64,000 nucleotides of DNA, from NCBI GenBank assembly GCA_019510125.1, contig JAEKKX010000003.1, positions 62,001 through 126,000 of the forward strand, read 5' to 3'. The notes beneath the pieces were generated by a model. The model saw only the letters and a program-made list of their open reading frames with translations, did not search any database and was not told where the DNA came from. The DNA comes from Lysobacterales bacterium (lineage in GTDB: Bacteria; Pseudomonadota; Gammaproteobacteria; Xanthomonadales; Xanthomonadaceae). A program made the position numbers and the translations under genes. This document shows, one piece after another, positions 25,890 through 33,980 of this stretch. Each line of letters begins with the position of its first letter. The stretch's first letter is position 1.

Positions 25890-26081
25890 ATGGGCAAGGG
25901 CGACCGCAAGACCGCCAAGGGCAAGCGCTACAACTCCAGCTACGGCAACGCCCGTTCTCACGCCGTGACCAAGGCCGCCGGCACCGCCGCCGCGCCGGTC
26001 GCCAAGAAGACCGCCGCCAAGCCCGCCGCCAAGGCGCCGGCGAAGAAGGCCGCGGTCAAGAAGGCCGCCGCCAAGGAGTGA
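25890..26081 (+). CDS. 30S ribosomal protein THX-like
   Basis: A 63-residue, very basic protein. MGKGDRKTAKGKRYNSSYGN is the THX signature (short Gly/Lys/Arg/Tyr-rich sequence that sits in the head of the 30S subunit). The C-terminal half is an Ala/Lys repeat (AAK, PAAKAPAKKAAVKKAAAKE) as in histone-like tails, longer than the 26-residue Thermus protein. A strong terminator with a TTCG loop follows. A TAGCAT -10-like box near 25802-25807 could start a leader of about 75 nt. Role in the ribosome is taken from the family. Confidence 0.82.
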   Translation: MGKGDRKTAKGKRYNSSYGNARSHAVTKAAGTAAAPVAKKTAAKPAAKAPAKKAAVKKAAAKE

Positions 26082-26119
26082 TCGGGCCCGCCCGATCGAC
26101 CCCGAGGCCCCGCCTCGCG

Positions 26120-26139
26120 ACCCCGCTTCGGCGGGGTTT
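26120..26139 (+). terminator. Rho-independent terminator after THX gene
   Basis: Seven-base-pair stem ACCCCGC / GCGGGGT with the stable TTCG tetraloop and a short T-rich tail. Confidence 0.75.
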
Positions 26140-26148
26140 CGCGTTTCA

Positions 26149-26200
26149 AGAGGGCGAGAGTCAGGAGGGCGAGAGTCAAGAAGGCGAGAGTCAGGAGGAC
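26149..26200. repeat. 15-nt tandem repeat at the end of the STM4011-like gene
   Basis: Three and a half units of AGAGGGCGAGAGTCA with single-base changes (26149-26163, 26164-26178, 26179-26193 and a partial unit). The stop codon of the STM4011-like gene (26191-26193) lies in the third unit, so repeat number could shift without changing the protein. Confidence 0.8.
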
Positions 26201-27132
26201 GCGATGACCGGGCGCGTCGCCGTCGCCGGCACCCGCTCGAGCTGGCCGCCGGCATAGTCGGTCGCGAACGGCAGGTCGTGGCGGTGGACGTAGCCGATGA
26301 AGCAGTCGCAGACCCGGTTGGGACAGGGGCGCGAGCGCAGGTGCGCGGCGAAACTGCCGTCGTAGAGGTTGCCCAGCGGCTCGGCGACGAAATGGCAGCG
26401 GCGCACGCCGCCGTCGCCGTCGATCGACAGCACCGACTCGCCGGTGGCGCACGGCGCGCCGAGGCTGGGCGGCGGATCGAGGCTGAAGCCGAAGTGCGGG
26501 TCGATGCGCCGCAGCCGCGCCACGTCATCGTTCGCGTAGTACTCCGCATCGCGGCCGTCCCAGGCGTTCAGCCACAGCGGCACGTCGCCGTGCAGCGCCG
26601 CGCGCAGTCGGTCGATGTCGTCGAACGCCTCGCGCAGCGCCACCATCCCCACGCTGAAGCGCAGCCCGCGCCGGTGCAGCGCGTCGCAGCGCGCGACGAA
26701 CGTCGCCAGCGCCACCTGGGTGGGATGCCAGGTGCACCACAGCGCGAACGCGCGCGGATCGACCTCGTCCAGCCAGCGCAGGCCGATGCACAGGTTGGTC
26801 TGGATCGCCACCCGGCGCACGTGCGGCAACCGGCTCAGCGCGATCATCGCTTCGCGGTAGTGCCTGCGCACCAGACCCTCGCCCCAGGGCGTGAACAGGA
26901 TCGACAGCGGTCGCCGCCACGCCGTCGCCCACGCGACGAAGCGGGCGAGGTCCGCGGCGTCGCGCTGCAGCGTCGCGCGGGTGTCGCGGGTCTTGGCGAA
27001 CGGGCAGTAGGCGCAGTCGTAGTTGCAACTGCTCAGCCGCCCGCGGTACAGCAGCGACAGATGCCCGGGCGCGTCTGCCTCCTGCAGCGCCTCGATCGCC
27101 GCCTGCGGCACGTGGTGGTCAGCGCGGCGCAT
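26191..27132 (-). CDS. STM4011-family radical SAM protein
   Basis: A 313-residue radical S-adenosylmethionine protein. The iron-sulfur motif is CNYDCAYC (CxxxCxxC, about residues 36-43), followed by features of a partial TIM barrel. The C-terminal part has further cysteines (GAPCATGESVLSIDGDGGVRRCHF and CPNRVCDCF), resembling a SPASM-like auxiliary cluster region that also reads as a secretion-free maturase arrangement. In Salmonella the homologue STM4011 is encoded with STM4012-4015. Here it is last of five genes, overlapping the STM4012-like gene by 14 nt. Substrate unknown. Auxiliary clusters are typical of enzymes that act on peptides or proteins. Confidence 0.85.
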   Translation of the reverse strand: MRRADHHVPQAAIEALQEADAPGHLSLLYRGRLSSCNYDCAYCPFAKTRDTRATLQRDAADLARFVAWATAWRRPLSILFTPWGEGLVRRHYREAMIALSRLPHVRRVAIQTNLCIGLRWLDEVDPRAFALWCTWHPTQVALATFVARCDALHRRGLRFSVGMVALREAFDDIDRLRAALHGDVPLWLNAWDGRDAEYYANDDVARLRRIDPHFGFSLDPPPSLGAPCATGESVLSIDGDGGVRRCHFVAEPLGNLYDGSFAAHLRSRPCPNRVCDCFIGYVHRHDLPFATDYAGGQLERVPATATRPVIASS

Positions 27133-28489
27133 GCTCGGCCATCCGCGCGGCCACCGTCGGCGACGCCAGCCACGGCCCGATCGTGTCGGCGCGCGCGAAG
27201 CCGTCGTCGGTCAGCGCGAGCAGCGCGCCGTCGCGCCGGGCGAGGCCCAGCGGCTCCAGCGCCGACAACTGCGGCAGGTCGTCGAACGGTCCGCTGCCGA
27301 AGCGCGCGCGCCAGGCGTCGAGGTCCAGCCCCGGTTTGACCAGCAGCGACTGGATCGCGTAGCGCCGGCGCTGTTCGTCGCCGTCGAGCGCGAAGCCGTG
27401 CCGCACCTGCGCGAAATCGTCGGCGGTCAGCGCCAGGTGGTGGGCGAGGATCTCGGCGACGCTGTGCCGCGAGACGCCGTATTCGCTCGCGTAGTGCAGG
27501 CCGCGGGTGTACGAGCGCGCGCCGCAGCCGATGCCGACCATGCCGTCGTCCTGGCAGCAGTAGGCGGGGCCGGCGTCGCCCGCGGGCGCGTGCGTGGCGC
27601 GGAACATGCGCATCGACACCTGGGTGTAGCCGGCGGCGAGCAGCCGGTCGCGGCCCGCGCGGTACAGCGCCGGGCGGTCGTCCTGCGGTTCGGCCTGCAG
27701 CGCGAACCGGGCGCGGCCGTCGCGTCCGGCCATCCGCCCGAGCCCGGTCAGCGGCCGCACGTACAGCGGGTAGAGATAGAGCTCCTCCGGCGCGAACGCG
27801 AGCGCGCTGTCGATCGAGGCCACGAAGCTGTCGACGCTCTGCCCGGCGATGCCGTAGATCAGGTCGAGGTTGAGGGTCGGGAAGCCCTGCGCGCGGATCG
27901 CGGCGACCGCGCGCTCGACCTCGTCGCGCTGCTGCGGCCGCACCAGCGCGCGCACCTCGGCGTCGCTGAAGCTCTGGATGCCCATGCTCACGCGATCGAT
28001 GCCGGCTTCGCGGCACAGCGCCATCTTTTCGGCATCGACGGTGTCGGGCGAGACCTCCATGCCCGACGGCAGCGCGCGCGGGTCGATGCCGTGGCGCCGC
28101 AGCATCGCGAACAGGCGCTGCAACTGCGGCGTCGTCAGGTAGCTCGGGGTGCCGCCGCCCAGCGCGACGCGGGCGAAGCGCGGGCCGTCGAGCGCATCGA
28201 CGGTGACCGCCAGTTGCACGCCGAGCTGGTCGAGGTAGCGCTCGACCGCGTCGTCGTTCGGCTTCGCCAGCGCGAACAGGTTGCAGAAGCCGCAGCGATA
28301 CGGGCAGAACGGGATGTGCAGGTACAGGAACAGCGCGTCGCGCGCCTCGTCGGCCCAGACCTCGCGCAGCGCGCGCGGCGCCGGCAGCGCGCGGTACGCG
28401 GTCTTGTGCGGATACGAATACGAATAGGCCTGGTACGGCGGCAGCCGCAGCAGCGCGTCCAGCGTCGGCCGGGGAACGGCGGCGTTCAT
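27119..28489 (-). CDS. STM4012-family radical SAM protein (HemN-like)
   Basis: A 456-residue radical SAM enzyme related to HemN/HemW. The cluster motif HIPFCPYRCGFCNLF (CxxxCxxC) starts near residue 57, followed by GGGTPSYL, IGIQSF-like MGIQSFSDAEVRAL and DLIYGI, all typical of the coproporphyrinogen-oxidase-like branch. The C-terminal domain carries an unusual AYCCQDDGMVGIGCGARSYT segment. Family members with this C-terminus are not haem enzymes as far as is known. The ATG overlaps the stop of the STM4013-like gene (ATGA) and the end overlaps the STM4011-like gene, so the proteins are made together. An N-terminal PYQAYSYSYPHKTAY stretch is also conserved in the family. Confidence 0.88.
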   Translation of the reverse strand: MNAAVPRPTLDALLRLPPYQAYSYSYPHKTAYRALPAPRALREVWADEARDALFLYLHIPFCPYRCGFCNLFALAKPNDDAVERYLDQLGVQLAVTVDALDGPRFARVALGGGTPSYLTTPQLQRLFAMLRRHGIDPRALPSGMEVSPDTVDAEKMALCREAGIDRVSMGIQSFSDAEVRALVRPQQRDEVERAVAAIRAQGFPTLNLDLIYGIAGQSVDSFVASIDSALAFAPEELYLYPLYVRPLTGLGRMAGRDGRARFALQAEPQDDRPALYRAGRDRLLAAGYTQVSMRMFRATHAPAGDAGPAYCCQDDGMVGIGCGARSYTRGLHYASEYGVSRHSVAEILAHHLALTADDFAQVRHGFALDGDEQRRRYAIQSLLVKPGLDLDAWRARFGSGPFDDLPQLSALEPLGLARRDGALLALTDDGFARADTIGPWLASPTVAARMAEHAPR

Positions 28490-29340
28490 GCGTCGGGGGC
28501 GTGTCCAAGCAGGAAATGCGCGTACGGCACGTGCAGCACCACGTCGTGGGCGAGGCGATGGCCGCGATAGCCGTCCTCGCCGTAGGCGGTGCCGTGGTCG
28601 GAGCAGACGATCGCGAACGTCGGCGCGCGCCGGCGCGCGGCCGCGAACAGCGGCGCAAGCGCGGCATCGACGTAGGCGAGGGCGGCGGCCTGGCTCGCGG
28701 GCGTGTCCTCGGTCGCGCCGGGCAGATGGTGCCGGTTCGGCTGGTGCAGCGCGGAGACGTTGAGGTAGGTGAAGCAGCGCCGGCCGCGCAGGTCGTCCGC
28801 GTTCAGCCGCGCGCAGGCCAGCGCCACCTGGCGCTCGGTGGAATCGATCGCGGTCACGCCGAACGCGGGCGCCCAGTGCGCTTCGGCGAACAGCCCCGGC
28901 AGATCGCGGCCCAGCGCGTTCGCCGGATTGAAGAAGCCGACGCCGCCGATGCACAGCGTGTGGTAGCCCAGCGCCGCGAAGCCGCCGACGATGTCGGCGC
29001 GGTCGGCGCCGCCGTCGTCGGCGAACACGAACGTGTTGGCGTCCACCGTCTCGCTGCCGGCGAACGCCAGCGCGAACAGCCGCGGATGCGGGCCCGGCGA
29101 CGCGGGCGTCGGCAGGAAACCGGCGAAGAACGCGCGATGCGCGGCGTAGGTGAACGTCGCCGGCGTGTGGCGTCGCTCCCAGCCGCCGGTCGGCAGGTGC
29201 GCGGCCAGCGTCGGCAGCCGGCCGGCGGCGAAGCAGGCCTGCGCCACGTCGAAGCGCAGCGTGTCGAGCACGATGAACAGCACGTCGTGGCTGCCGACGA
29301 TCGCGTGCATGTCGAGCACCGGCGCGCGTGCGTCAGCCAT
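28486..29340 (-). CDS. STM4013-family hydrolase (alkaline-phosphatase/sulfatase fold)
   Basis: A 284-residue protein with an alkaline-phosphatase-like core: VLFIVLDTLRFDVAQ at the start (metal-binding Asp and a candidate nucleophile Thr), HTPATFTYAAHRAFFAG, and the C-terminal CSDHGTAYGEDGYRGHR with the Asp-His pair that binds a second metal. It lacks a signal peptide, so it acts in the cytosol, unlike most sulfatases. It is short for the fold (usually 400 or more residues). It overlaps the upstream ATP-grasp gene by 8 nt and the downstream radical SAM gene by 4 nt. Reaction unknown; a phospho- or sulfo-ester hydrolase is likely. Confidence 0.83.
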   Translation of the reverse strand: MADARAPVLDMHAIVGSHDVLFIVLDTLRFDVAQACFAAGRLPTLAAHLPTGGWERRHTPATFTYAAHRAFFAGFLPTPASPGPHPRLFALAFAGSETVDANTFVFADDGGADRADIVGGFAALGYHTLCIGGVGFFNPANALGRDLPGLFAEAHWAPAFGVTAIDSTERQVALACARLNADDLRGRRCFTYLNVSALHQPNRHHLPGATEDTPASQAAALAYVDAALAPLFAAARRRAPTFAIVCSDHGTAYGEDGYRGHRLAHDVVLHVPYAHFLLGHAPDA

Positions 29341-30511
29341 GCGCGCGTGCCTCGCGCGAGGGCGTCCGCGCGAGTCCGGCGAGCACCCACTCGGCCTGGT
29401 CGTCGGCCGGCTCGGCGCCGTCGCAGCGCGCGTGCTGCACGTCGTCGCCGAAGGCGTTGGCTTCGAGCACGACGCAGCGGTCGCGCCCGGGGATCAGGTC
29501 GAAGCCGATCATCGCGCTCTCCGGGAACACGCGAGCCGCGGCGCGCACGGTGGCATCGACCGTCGCCCACGTCGCCTCGTCGAGCAGCGACCGCGGATCG
29601 GCGCGCCGGTTGCCCAGGTGCAGGTTGGTCATCGGCGCGGCCGCGATCCGCGCCATGCGCTGTCGCGGCGCACCGGCGAAGGCGATCACGCGCAGGTCGA
29701 AACAGCCGCCCGCGACCCCCGCCGCGCGCGGCTTGGGAATCCACGCCTCGGCATAGCAGTCCTGCGCGGCGAGCGCGTCGATCAGCGCTTCGATCCGCGG
29801 GCGCGCGGTGTAGCGCTGCGGCGACAGCCGGTTGAACAGGTGCGCATGCGCACCGTCTTCGCCCACGACTTCGGCCGTGGTCCACGCGAGTTCGCGGCCG
29901 TCGCGATGCCGGCGATACGCGACCACGCCCGCGGCGGCCGAGCCGTAGCGCGGCTTCACGAAAACGCGATCGCAGCCGTGCGCGTCGAGCAGCGCGCGCA
30001 GGTGCGCGTACGAGCGCACGCGCCCGAGCGCCGGCGGCACGTCGACCCCGGCTGCGGCCAGCGCTTCGCGGCAGGCCCACTTGTCGCCCATGCGCAGGAT
30101 GTCCTCGACCGGATTCAGCCAGCGGACCGGGCCGGCGGCGGCCTCGGCCTCGCGGGCGATCGCGCGCAGCAGGTCGGCGAAGCCCGCGAACCACAGGTCG
30201 CGATGCGCGAGCGCATGGCCGTCGATGCCGGCGGGCGGCGCGCCGTCGCGTGCGAGCAGGCGATGGCCGCGCCGCACCAGCCGTTCGTACAGCGCGGCGT
30301 CCGCCGCCGGCGCGTCGAGCTTGACCATCGTCGGCGCGCCGTCGTCGGACGACGGCAGCGCGAGCGGCGGGGCCGACGGATCGAGGCGTTCCGCGTAGTC
30401 GAACGCCGCCGCACGGCCCAGGCCGCGCGCGTGCAGCGCGCGCTGCAGACGCTGGATGCGGCGATGCCCGGGCGCGCCGAACACCGCCAGCGGCAGGTCG
30501 CGCGGGGTCAC
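29333..30511 (-). CDS. STM4014-family ATP-grasp protein
   Basis: A 392-residue protein with an ATP-grasp ligase layout like RimK: a lid region with VFVKPRYGSAAAGV (ATP-binding Lys and Gly-rich loop), FDLRVIAFAGAPRQRMAR (substrate Arg-rich strand), and MIGFDLIPGRDRCVVLEANA (metal-binding Glu and Asn). ATP-grasp enzymes activate a carboxylate as acyl phosphate and join it to an amine or thiol, which suggests peptide-bond-like ligation here. I chose the GTG at 30511, four nt after the STM4015-like stop, giving VTPRDLPLAVFGAPGH; an ATG at 30556 would overlap that gene by 41 nt. Substrate unknown. Confidence 0.8.
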   Translation of the reverse strand: MTPRDLPLAVFGAPGHRRIQRLQRALHARGLGRAAAFDYAERLDPSAPPLALPSSDDGAPTMVKLDAPAADAALYERLVRRGHRLLARDGAPPAGIDGHALAHRDLWFAGFADLLRAIAREAEAAAGPVRWLNPVEDILRMGDKWACREALAAAGVDVPPALGRVRSYAHLRALLDAHGCDRVFVKPRYGSAAAGVVAYRRHRDGRELAWTTAEVVGEDGAHAHLFNRLSPQRYTARPRIEALIDALAAQDCYAEAWIPKPRAAGVAGGCFDLRVIAFAGAPRQRMARIAAAPMTNLHLGNRRADPRSLLDEATWATVDATVRAAARVFPESAMIGFDLIPGRDRCVVLEANAFGDDVQHARCDGAEPADDQAEWVLAGLARTPSREARAHG

Positions 30512-30515
30512 GCGT

Positions 30516-31439
30516 TCACTCGGCGACGGCGACGTAGCGCTCCCCGTCGTCCTCATCCTGCGGGTCGTCCAGCACCACGCGGCAGGGGAGGGCCTTCAGC
30601 TTCGCCTGCCAGGCGTCGCCGATGTAGTGGTGGCTCAGGTCGAGCGTCTTCAGCCCCGCCAGATGCGGACTCCCGCACAGCGCCTGCGCGCCGGCATCGC
30701 CGATCGTGCCCATCGACAGGTCCAGGGTGTCGAGCCGGCCCAGCCAGGCGCAGCCGGCGAGGTATTGCGCCAGTGCGTCGCTGATCTGCGCGTCGCGCAG
30801 GCCGAGGTAGTCGAGCCGGGAGGCGTCGATTGCGTCGAGCAGGCGCGCGTAGGTCTGGACGTCGCCGTCGAAACCGTAGTTGTCGTCGCCCAGCCACAGT
30901 TCCAGCCGCTTCAGCGCCGGCAGCGTCGAGCCCGCGATCGCGCCGACGATGCGTTCGGGCAGGCCGCCGCACTCGATCGCCAGCTCCTGCAGCGACCCGT
31001 GCGCGAACGGCGCGAGCGCGAGGTCGGTGCTGCCGCGGATGCGCAGCGACTGCAGGTCCGGGAACGCGGCGAGCAGCGGGTTGTAGTCGCCCTGGACGAT
31101 CCACGAGATCTCGCATTCCTCGAAGCTCATGTCGCCGACGAACAGCGCGCGCAGCGCCGGCAGTTCGGCGCGGCGTTCGATCAGCGCGTCGAGATAGCCC
31201 TGCGGCGGCTCGCTCTGCGCCTCGCTCCACGCGCCGATGATCAGCGCGTCGAGTGCAGTCGTGTCGACCTGGGCGAGGAAGGCGTCGAGCAGGTCGCGCT
31301 GGCTTTCGGCGGCGTCGTAGTCCTGCGCGAGGCGGAAGGCGTGGGTGCGCACGGCGTCGCGGTCGGCGACGGTGTCGCCCATCCGGAATTCGACGACGGG
31401 CTTGCCGAAGAAGCGTTCGAGGGTCTCGTTGACGGTCAT
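30516..31439 (-). CDS. STM4015-family leucine-rich-repeat protein
   Basis: A 307-residue protein. The middle and C-terminal two thirds are leucine-rich repeats (LPALKRLELWLGDDN, LDYLGLRDAQISDALAQYL, LDTLDLSMGTIGDAGAQAL, LKTLDLSHHYIGDAW), the ribonuclease-inhibitor-like kind. After the last repeat comes a strongly acidic tail ending DDPQDEDDGERYVAVAE. There is no catalytic motif and no signal peptide. AAGGAC precedes the ATG. It is the first gene of the five-gene operon and could be a scaffold or the protein substrate of the two radical SAM enzymes and the ATP-grasp ligase encoded after it. That idea is inference. It lies 56 nt downstream of a dipeptidase gene. Confidence 0.83.
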   Translation of the reverse strand: MTVNETLERFFGKPVVEFRMGDTVADRDAVRTHAFRLAQDYDAAESQRDLLDAFLAQVDTTALDALIIGAWSEAQSEPPQGYLDALIERRAELPALRALFVGDMSFEECEISWIVQGDYNPLLAAFPDLQSLRIRGSTDLALAPFAHGSLQELAIECGGLPERIVGAIAGSTLPALKRLELWLGDDNYGFDGDVQTYARLLDAIDASRLDYLGLRDAQISDALAQYLAGCAWLGRLDTLDLSMGTIGDAGAQALCGSPHLAGLKTLDLSHHYIGDAWQAKLKALPCRVVLDDPQDEDDGERYVAVAE

Positions 31440-31494
31440 GGAAGGTCCTTGGCGCGCGCGCCGGTCGGGAAGAGAGGAAAGCGATGCGGTGGAT

Positions 31495-32706
31495 TCAGTG
31501 CGCTCGGGCCTTGGCTTCGGCCGCGGCTTCCGCTTCGACCGCACGCCACACCCGCAGCAGGTTGCCGCCGAGCAGTTTGCGCAGGTCGGCGTCGCGATAG
31601 CCGCGGGCCTGAAGCCCGGCGATCAGGTTCGGATAGTCGGCGACGGTCTTGAGGCCGTCGGGCAGGGCGCCGTCGACGCCGTCGAAGTCGGAGCCGAGGC
31701 CGACGTGGTCGATGCCGACCAGCTTCACGCCGTAGTCGATCTGGTCGAGCACCGCGTCGAGCTTGACCGGCAGCGGCGGATGCGTGCGTTCCCAGTCGGC
31801 GTCGAATTCGGCGACGGTCTGCGCGGTGCGGCCGGCGGCCTTCTCGCGCTGGTAGGCGTTGTAGGCGACGAAGTAGGCCTGGGTGCGCGCGGCCGAGGCC
31901 GGATCGACGAAGGCGTTGCCGAACGGCACCTGGATCACGCCGCCCCTGTCGGCGATGGCCTTCGCGAGTTCGTCGCTGAGGTTGCGCTCGAAGCCGGGCG
32001 TGAAGTGGCGGAACGCCGAGTGGGTGGCGACGACCGGCGCGCGGCTGAGCGCGACCGACTGCGCGACCGCGTCGTCCGACAGGTGCGAGACGTCGACCAT
32101 CATGCCGAGCCTGTTCATCTCGGCCACGACCTCGCGGCCGAACGGGCTGAGCCCGCGCCAGCGCTTCCCGGTCGCATAGGACGAATCGGCGATGCGGTTG
32201 TTGTCGCTGTGGGCGAGGGTGACGTAGCGCACCCCGCGATCGAAGAACACGCGGAGGTTGGCGAGGTCGTCGCCGATCGGCGCGCCGTTCTCCATCCCCA
32301 TCGGCAGCAGCACGCGGCCGCCGCGGCGCAGGCGATCGACGTCGCGCGGCGAACGCAGCACCGCGAACCTGTCGGGATGTTCCGCGGCCAGCGCCTGCAC
32401 GCCGTCGATCATGCGATGGGCGACGTTCCACGCGCTGCCGTCGGCGTCCTGGCCGGGCGAGGTGTAGATCGACATGAAGGCCACGTCGAGGCCGCCGGCG
32501 CGCGCCTTCGGATAGTCGAACTCGCGGGCCTGCGCCTGCGACAGGTCGAGCCACCGCTTCGCCAGTTCGGTCGGCGCGTCGATGTGGGTGTCGACGATCA
32601 CCGCGTCCTGCGCGAGCGTTCGCGCGGCGGGCGTCGCGTCGCCGGCATGGGCGATGCCGGCGGTCAGCGCGGCGGCGAGGGCGGGAAGCAGCAGGGGACG
32701 GCGCAT
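31495..32706 (-). CDS. Exported membrane dipeptidase (M19 family)
   Basis: A 403-residue peptidase of family M19 (renal dipeptidase type), with a signal peptide ending AGIAHA. Metal ligands and signature are visible: VDTHIDAPTEL (His and Asp), the bridging Glu in MGMENGAPIG, two further His in DVSHLSDDAV and ATHSAFRHF, and the terminal Asp in LGSDFDGVDGALP. It should cleave dipeptides, including some D-amino-acid ones, in the periplasm. CGGAGCCC precedes the ATG. It is on the same strand as the STM4015-like gene downstream and hutI upstream, with gaps of 55 and 26 nt, so read-through is possible. Confidence 0.92.
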   Translation of the reverse strand: MRRPLLLPALAAALTAGIAHAGDATPAARTLAQDAVIVDTHIDAPTELAKRWLDLSQAQAREFDYPKARAGGLDVAFMSIYTSPGQDADGSAWNVAHRMIDGVQALAAEHPDRFAVLRSPRDVDRLRRGGRVLLPMGMENGAPIGDDLANLRVFFDRGVRYVTLAHSDNNRIADSSYATGKRWRGLSPFGREVVAEMNRLGMMVDVSHLSDDAVAQSVALSRAPVVATHSAFRHFTPGFERNLSDELAKAIADRGGVIQVPFGNAFVDPASAARTQAYFVAYNAYQREKAAGRTAQTVAEFDADWERTHPPLPVKLDAVLDQIDYGVKLVGIDHVGLGSDFDGVDGALPDGLKTVADYPNLIAGLQARGYRDADLRKLLGGNLLRVWRAVEAEAAAEAKARAH

Positions 32707-32732
32707 GGGCGGGCTCCGTGGAGGGGGCGGGG

Positions 32733-33980
32733 TCAGGCGGAGGCAGACAGGCGCTGACCGCCCGCGACGACGAGGCGGGCGAGGTCGCCGCCGAGCCAGT
32801 AGCACAGTTCGGCCGGGCGGCGGATGTCCCACAGCACGAGGTCGGCGCGCTGGCCGACGCGCAGCCGGCCGCGATCGTGCAGGCCCAGCGCGCGTGCGGC
32901 GTGCTCGGTCGCGCCGCGCAGCGCTTCCTCGGGGGTGAGTCGGAAATGGGTGCAGGCCAGCGTCATCGCCAGGCGCAGCGACAGCAGCGGCGAGGTGCCG
33001 GGATTGGCGTCGGTCGCCACCGCCATCGGCACGCCGTGGCTGCGGAAGGCGTCGATCGGCGGCCGTTTGGTCTCGCGCAGGCAGTGGAACGCGCCGGGCA
33101 GCAGCACCGCGACGGCGCCGGCGTCGGCCATCGCGCGCACCCCGTCCTCGTTGGTGTATTCGACGTGGTCGGCGGACAGGCCGCCGAAGCCGGCGACTAG
33201 CGCCGCGCCGCCGAGGTCGCTGAGCTGGTCGGCGTGCAGCTTCACCGGCAGCCCCAGCGCGCGCGCGGCCTCGAACACCCGCCGCGTCTGCGCGGGGGTG
33301 AAGCCGATGCCTTCGCAGAACGCATCGACCGCATCGACCAGGCCCTCGGCGTGCAGCGCCGGCAGCCAGTCGATCACGGCGTCGATGTAGGCGTCCGCGC
33401 GGCCCGCCGGCGCGGGATCGGCGAATTCCGGCGCCAGCGCGTGCGCGCCGAGGTAGGTGGTGCGCACGCTCACGCCCAGGGTCTGGCCGATGCGGCGCGC
33501 GACCCGCAGCATCCGGCGCTCGCTCTCGAAGTCGAGGCCGTAGCCGGACTTGATCTCCAGCGTCGTCGCGCCGTCGGCGAGCAGCGCCCGCGCGCGCGGC
33601 AGCGACTGCGCGAGCAGCGCGTCCTCGTCCGCGTCGCGCACCGCGCGCACGGTCGAGACGATGCCGCCGCCGGCGCGGGCGATCTGCGCGTAGTCCGTGC
33701 CCTGCAGGCGCAGCTCGAATTCGTGGGCGCGATCGCCGGCGAACACCAGGTGGGTGTGGCAGTCGACCAGCCCGGGCGTGACCCAGCCGCCGTCGGCCTC
33801 GATCACTTCGTCGGCCAGCGTCTCCGGCGCGCCCGGCAGCGCGTCGCGCGGACCGACGAACGCCAGCAGGCCGTCCTTCCAGCCGATCGCGCCGTCGCCG
33901 ATCGCGCCGTAGTCCGGCCCGTCCAGCGTCGCCAGCGAGGCGCCGACCAGCAGGCCATCGAAGTAGACGGTGTCGTTCAT
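32733..33980 (-). CDS. hutI: Imidazolonepropionase
   Basis: A 415-residue amidohydrolase that opens the ring of imidazolone-5-propionate to N-formimino-L-glutamate, third step of histidine degradation. Motifs: [14 protein letters not shown] (metal His pair), [16 protein letters not shown] (third His) and [10 protein letters not shown] (Asp). Length matches the family. Its ATG overlaps the stop of the ClC gene upstream as ATGA, so the two are translationally coupled, an odd partnership. hutF and hutU are elsewhere in the window; hutH and hutG are not seen. Confidence 0.94.
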   Translation of the reverse strand: MNDTVYFDGLLVGASLATLDGPDYGAIGDGAIGWKDGLLAFVGPRDALPGAPETLADEVIEADGGWVTPGLVDCHTHLVFAGDRAHEFELRLQGTDYAQIARAGGGIVSTVRAVRDADEDALLAQSLPRARALLADGATTLEIKSGYGLDFESERRMLRVARRIGQTLGVSVRTTYLGAHALAPEFADPAPAGRADAYIDAVIDWLPALHAEGLVDAVDAFCEGIGFTPAQTRRVFEAARALGLPVKLHADQLSDLGGAALVAGFGGLSADHVEYTNEDGVRAMADAGAVAVLLPGAFHCLRETKRPPIDAFRSHGVPMAVATDANPGTSPLLSLRLAMTLACTHFRLTPEEALRGATEHAARALGLHDRGRLRVGQRADLVLWDIRRPAELCYWLGGDLARLVVAGGQRLSASA

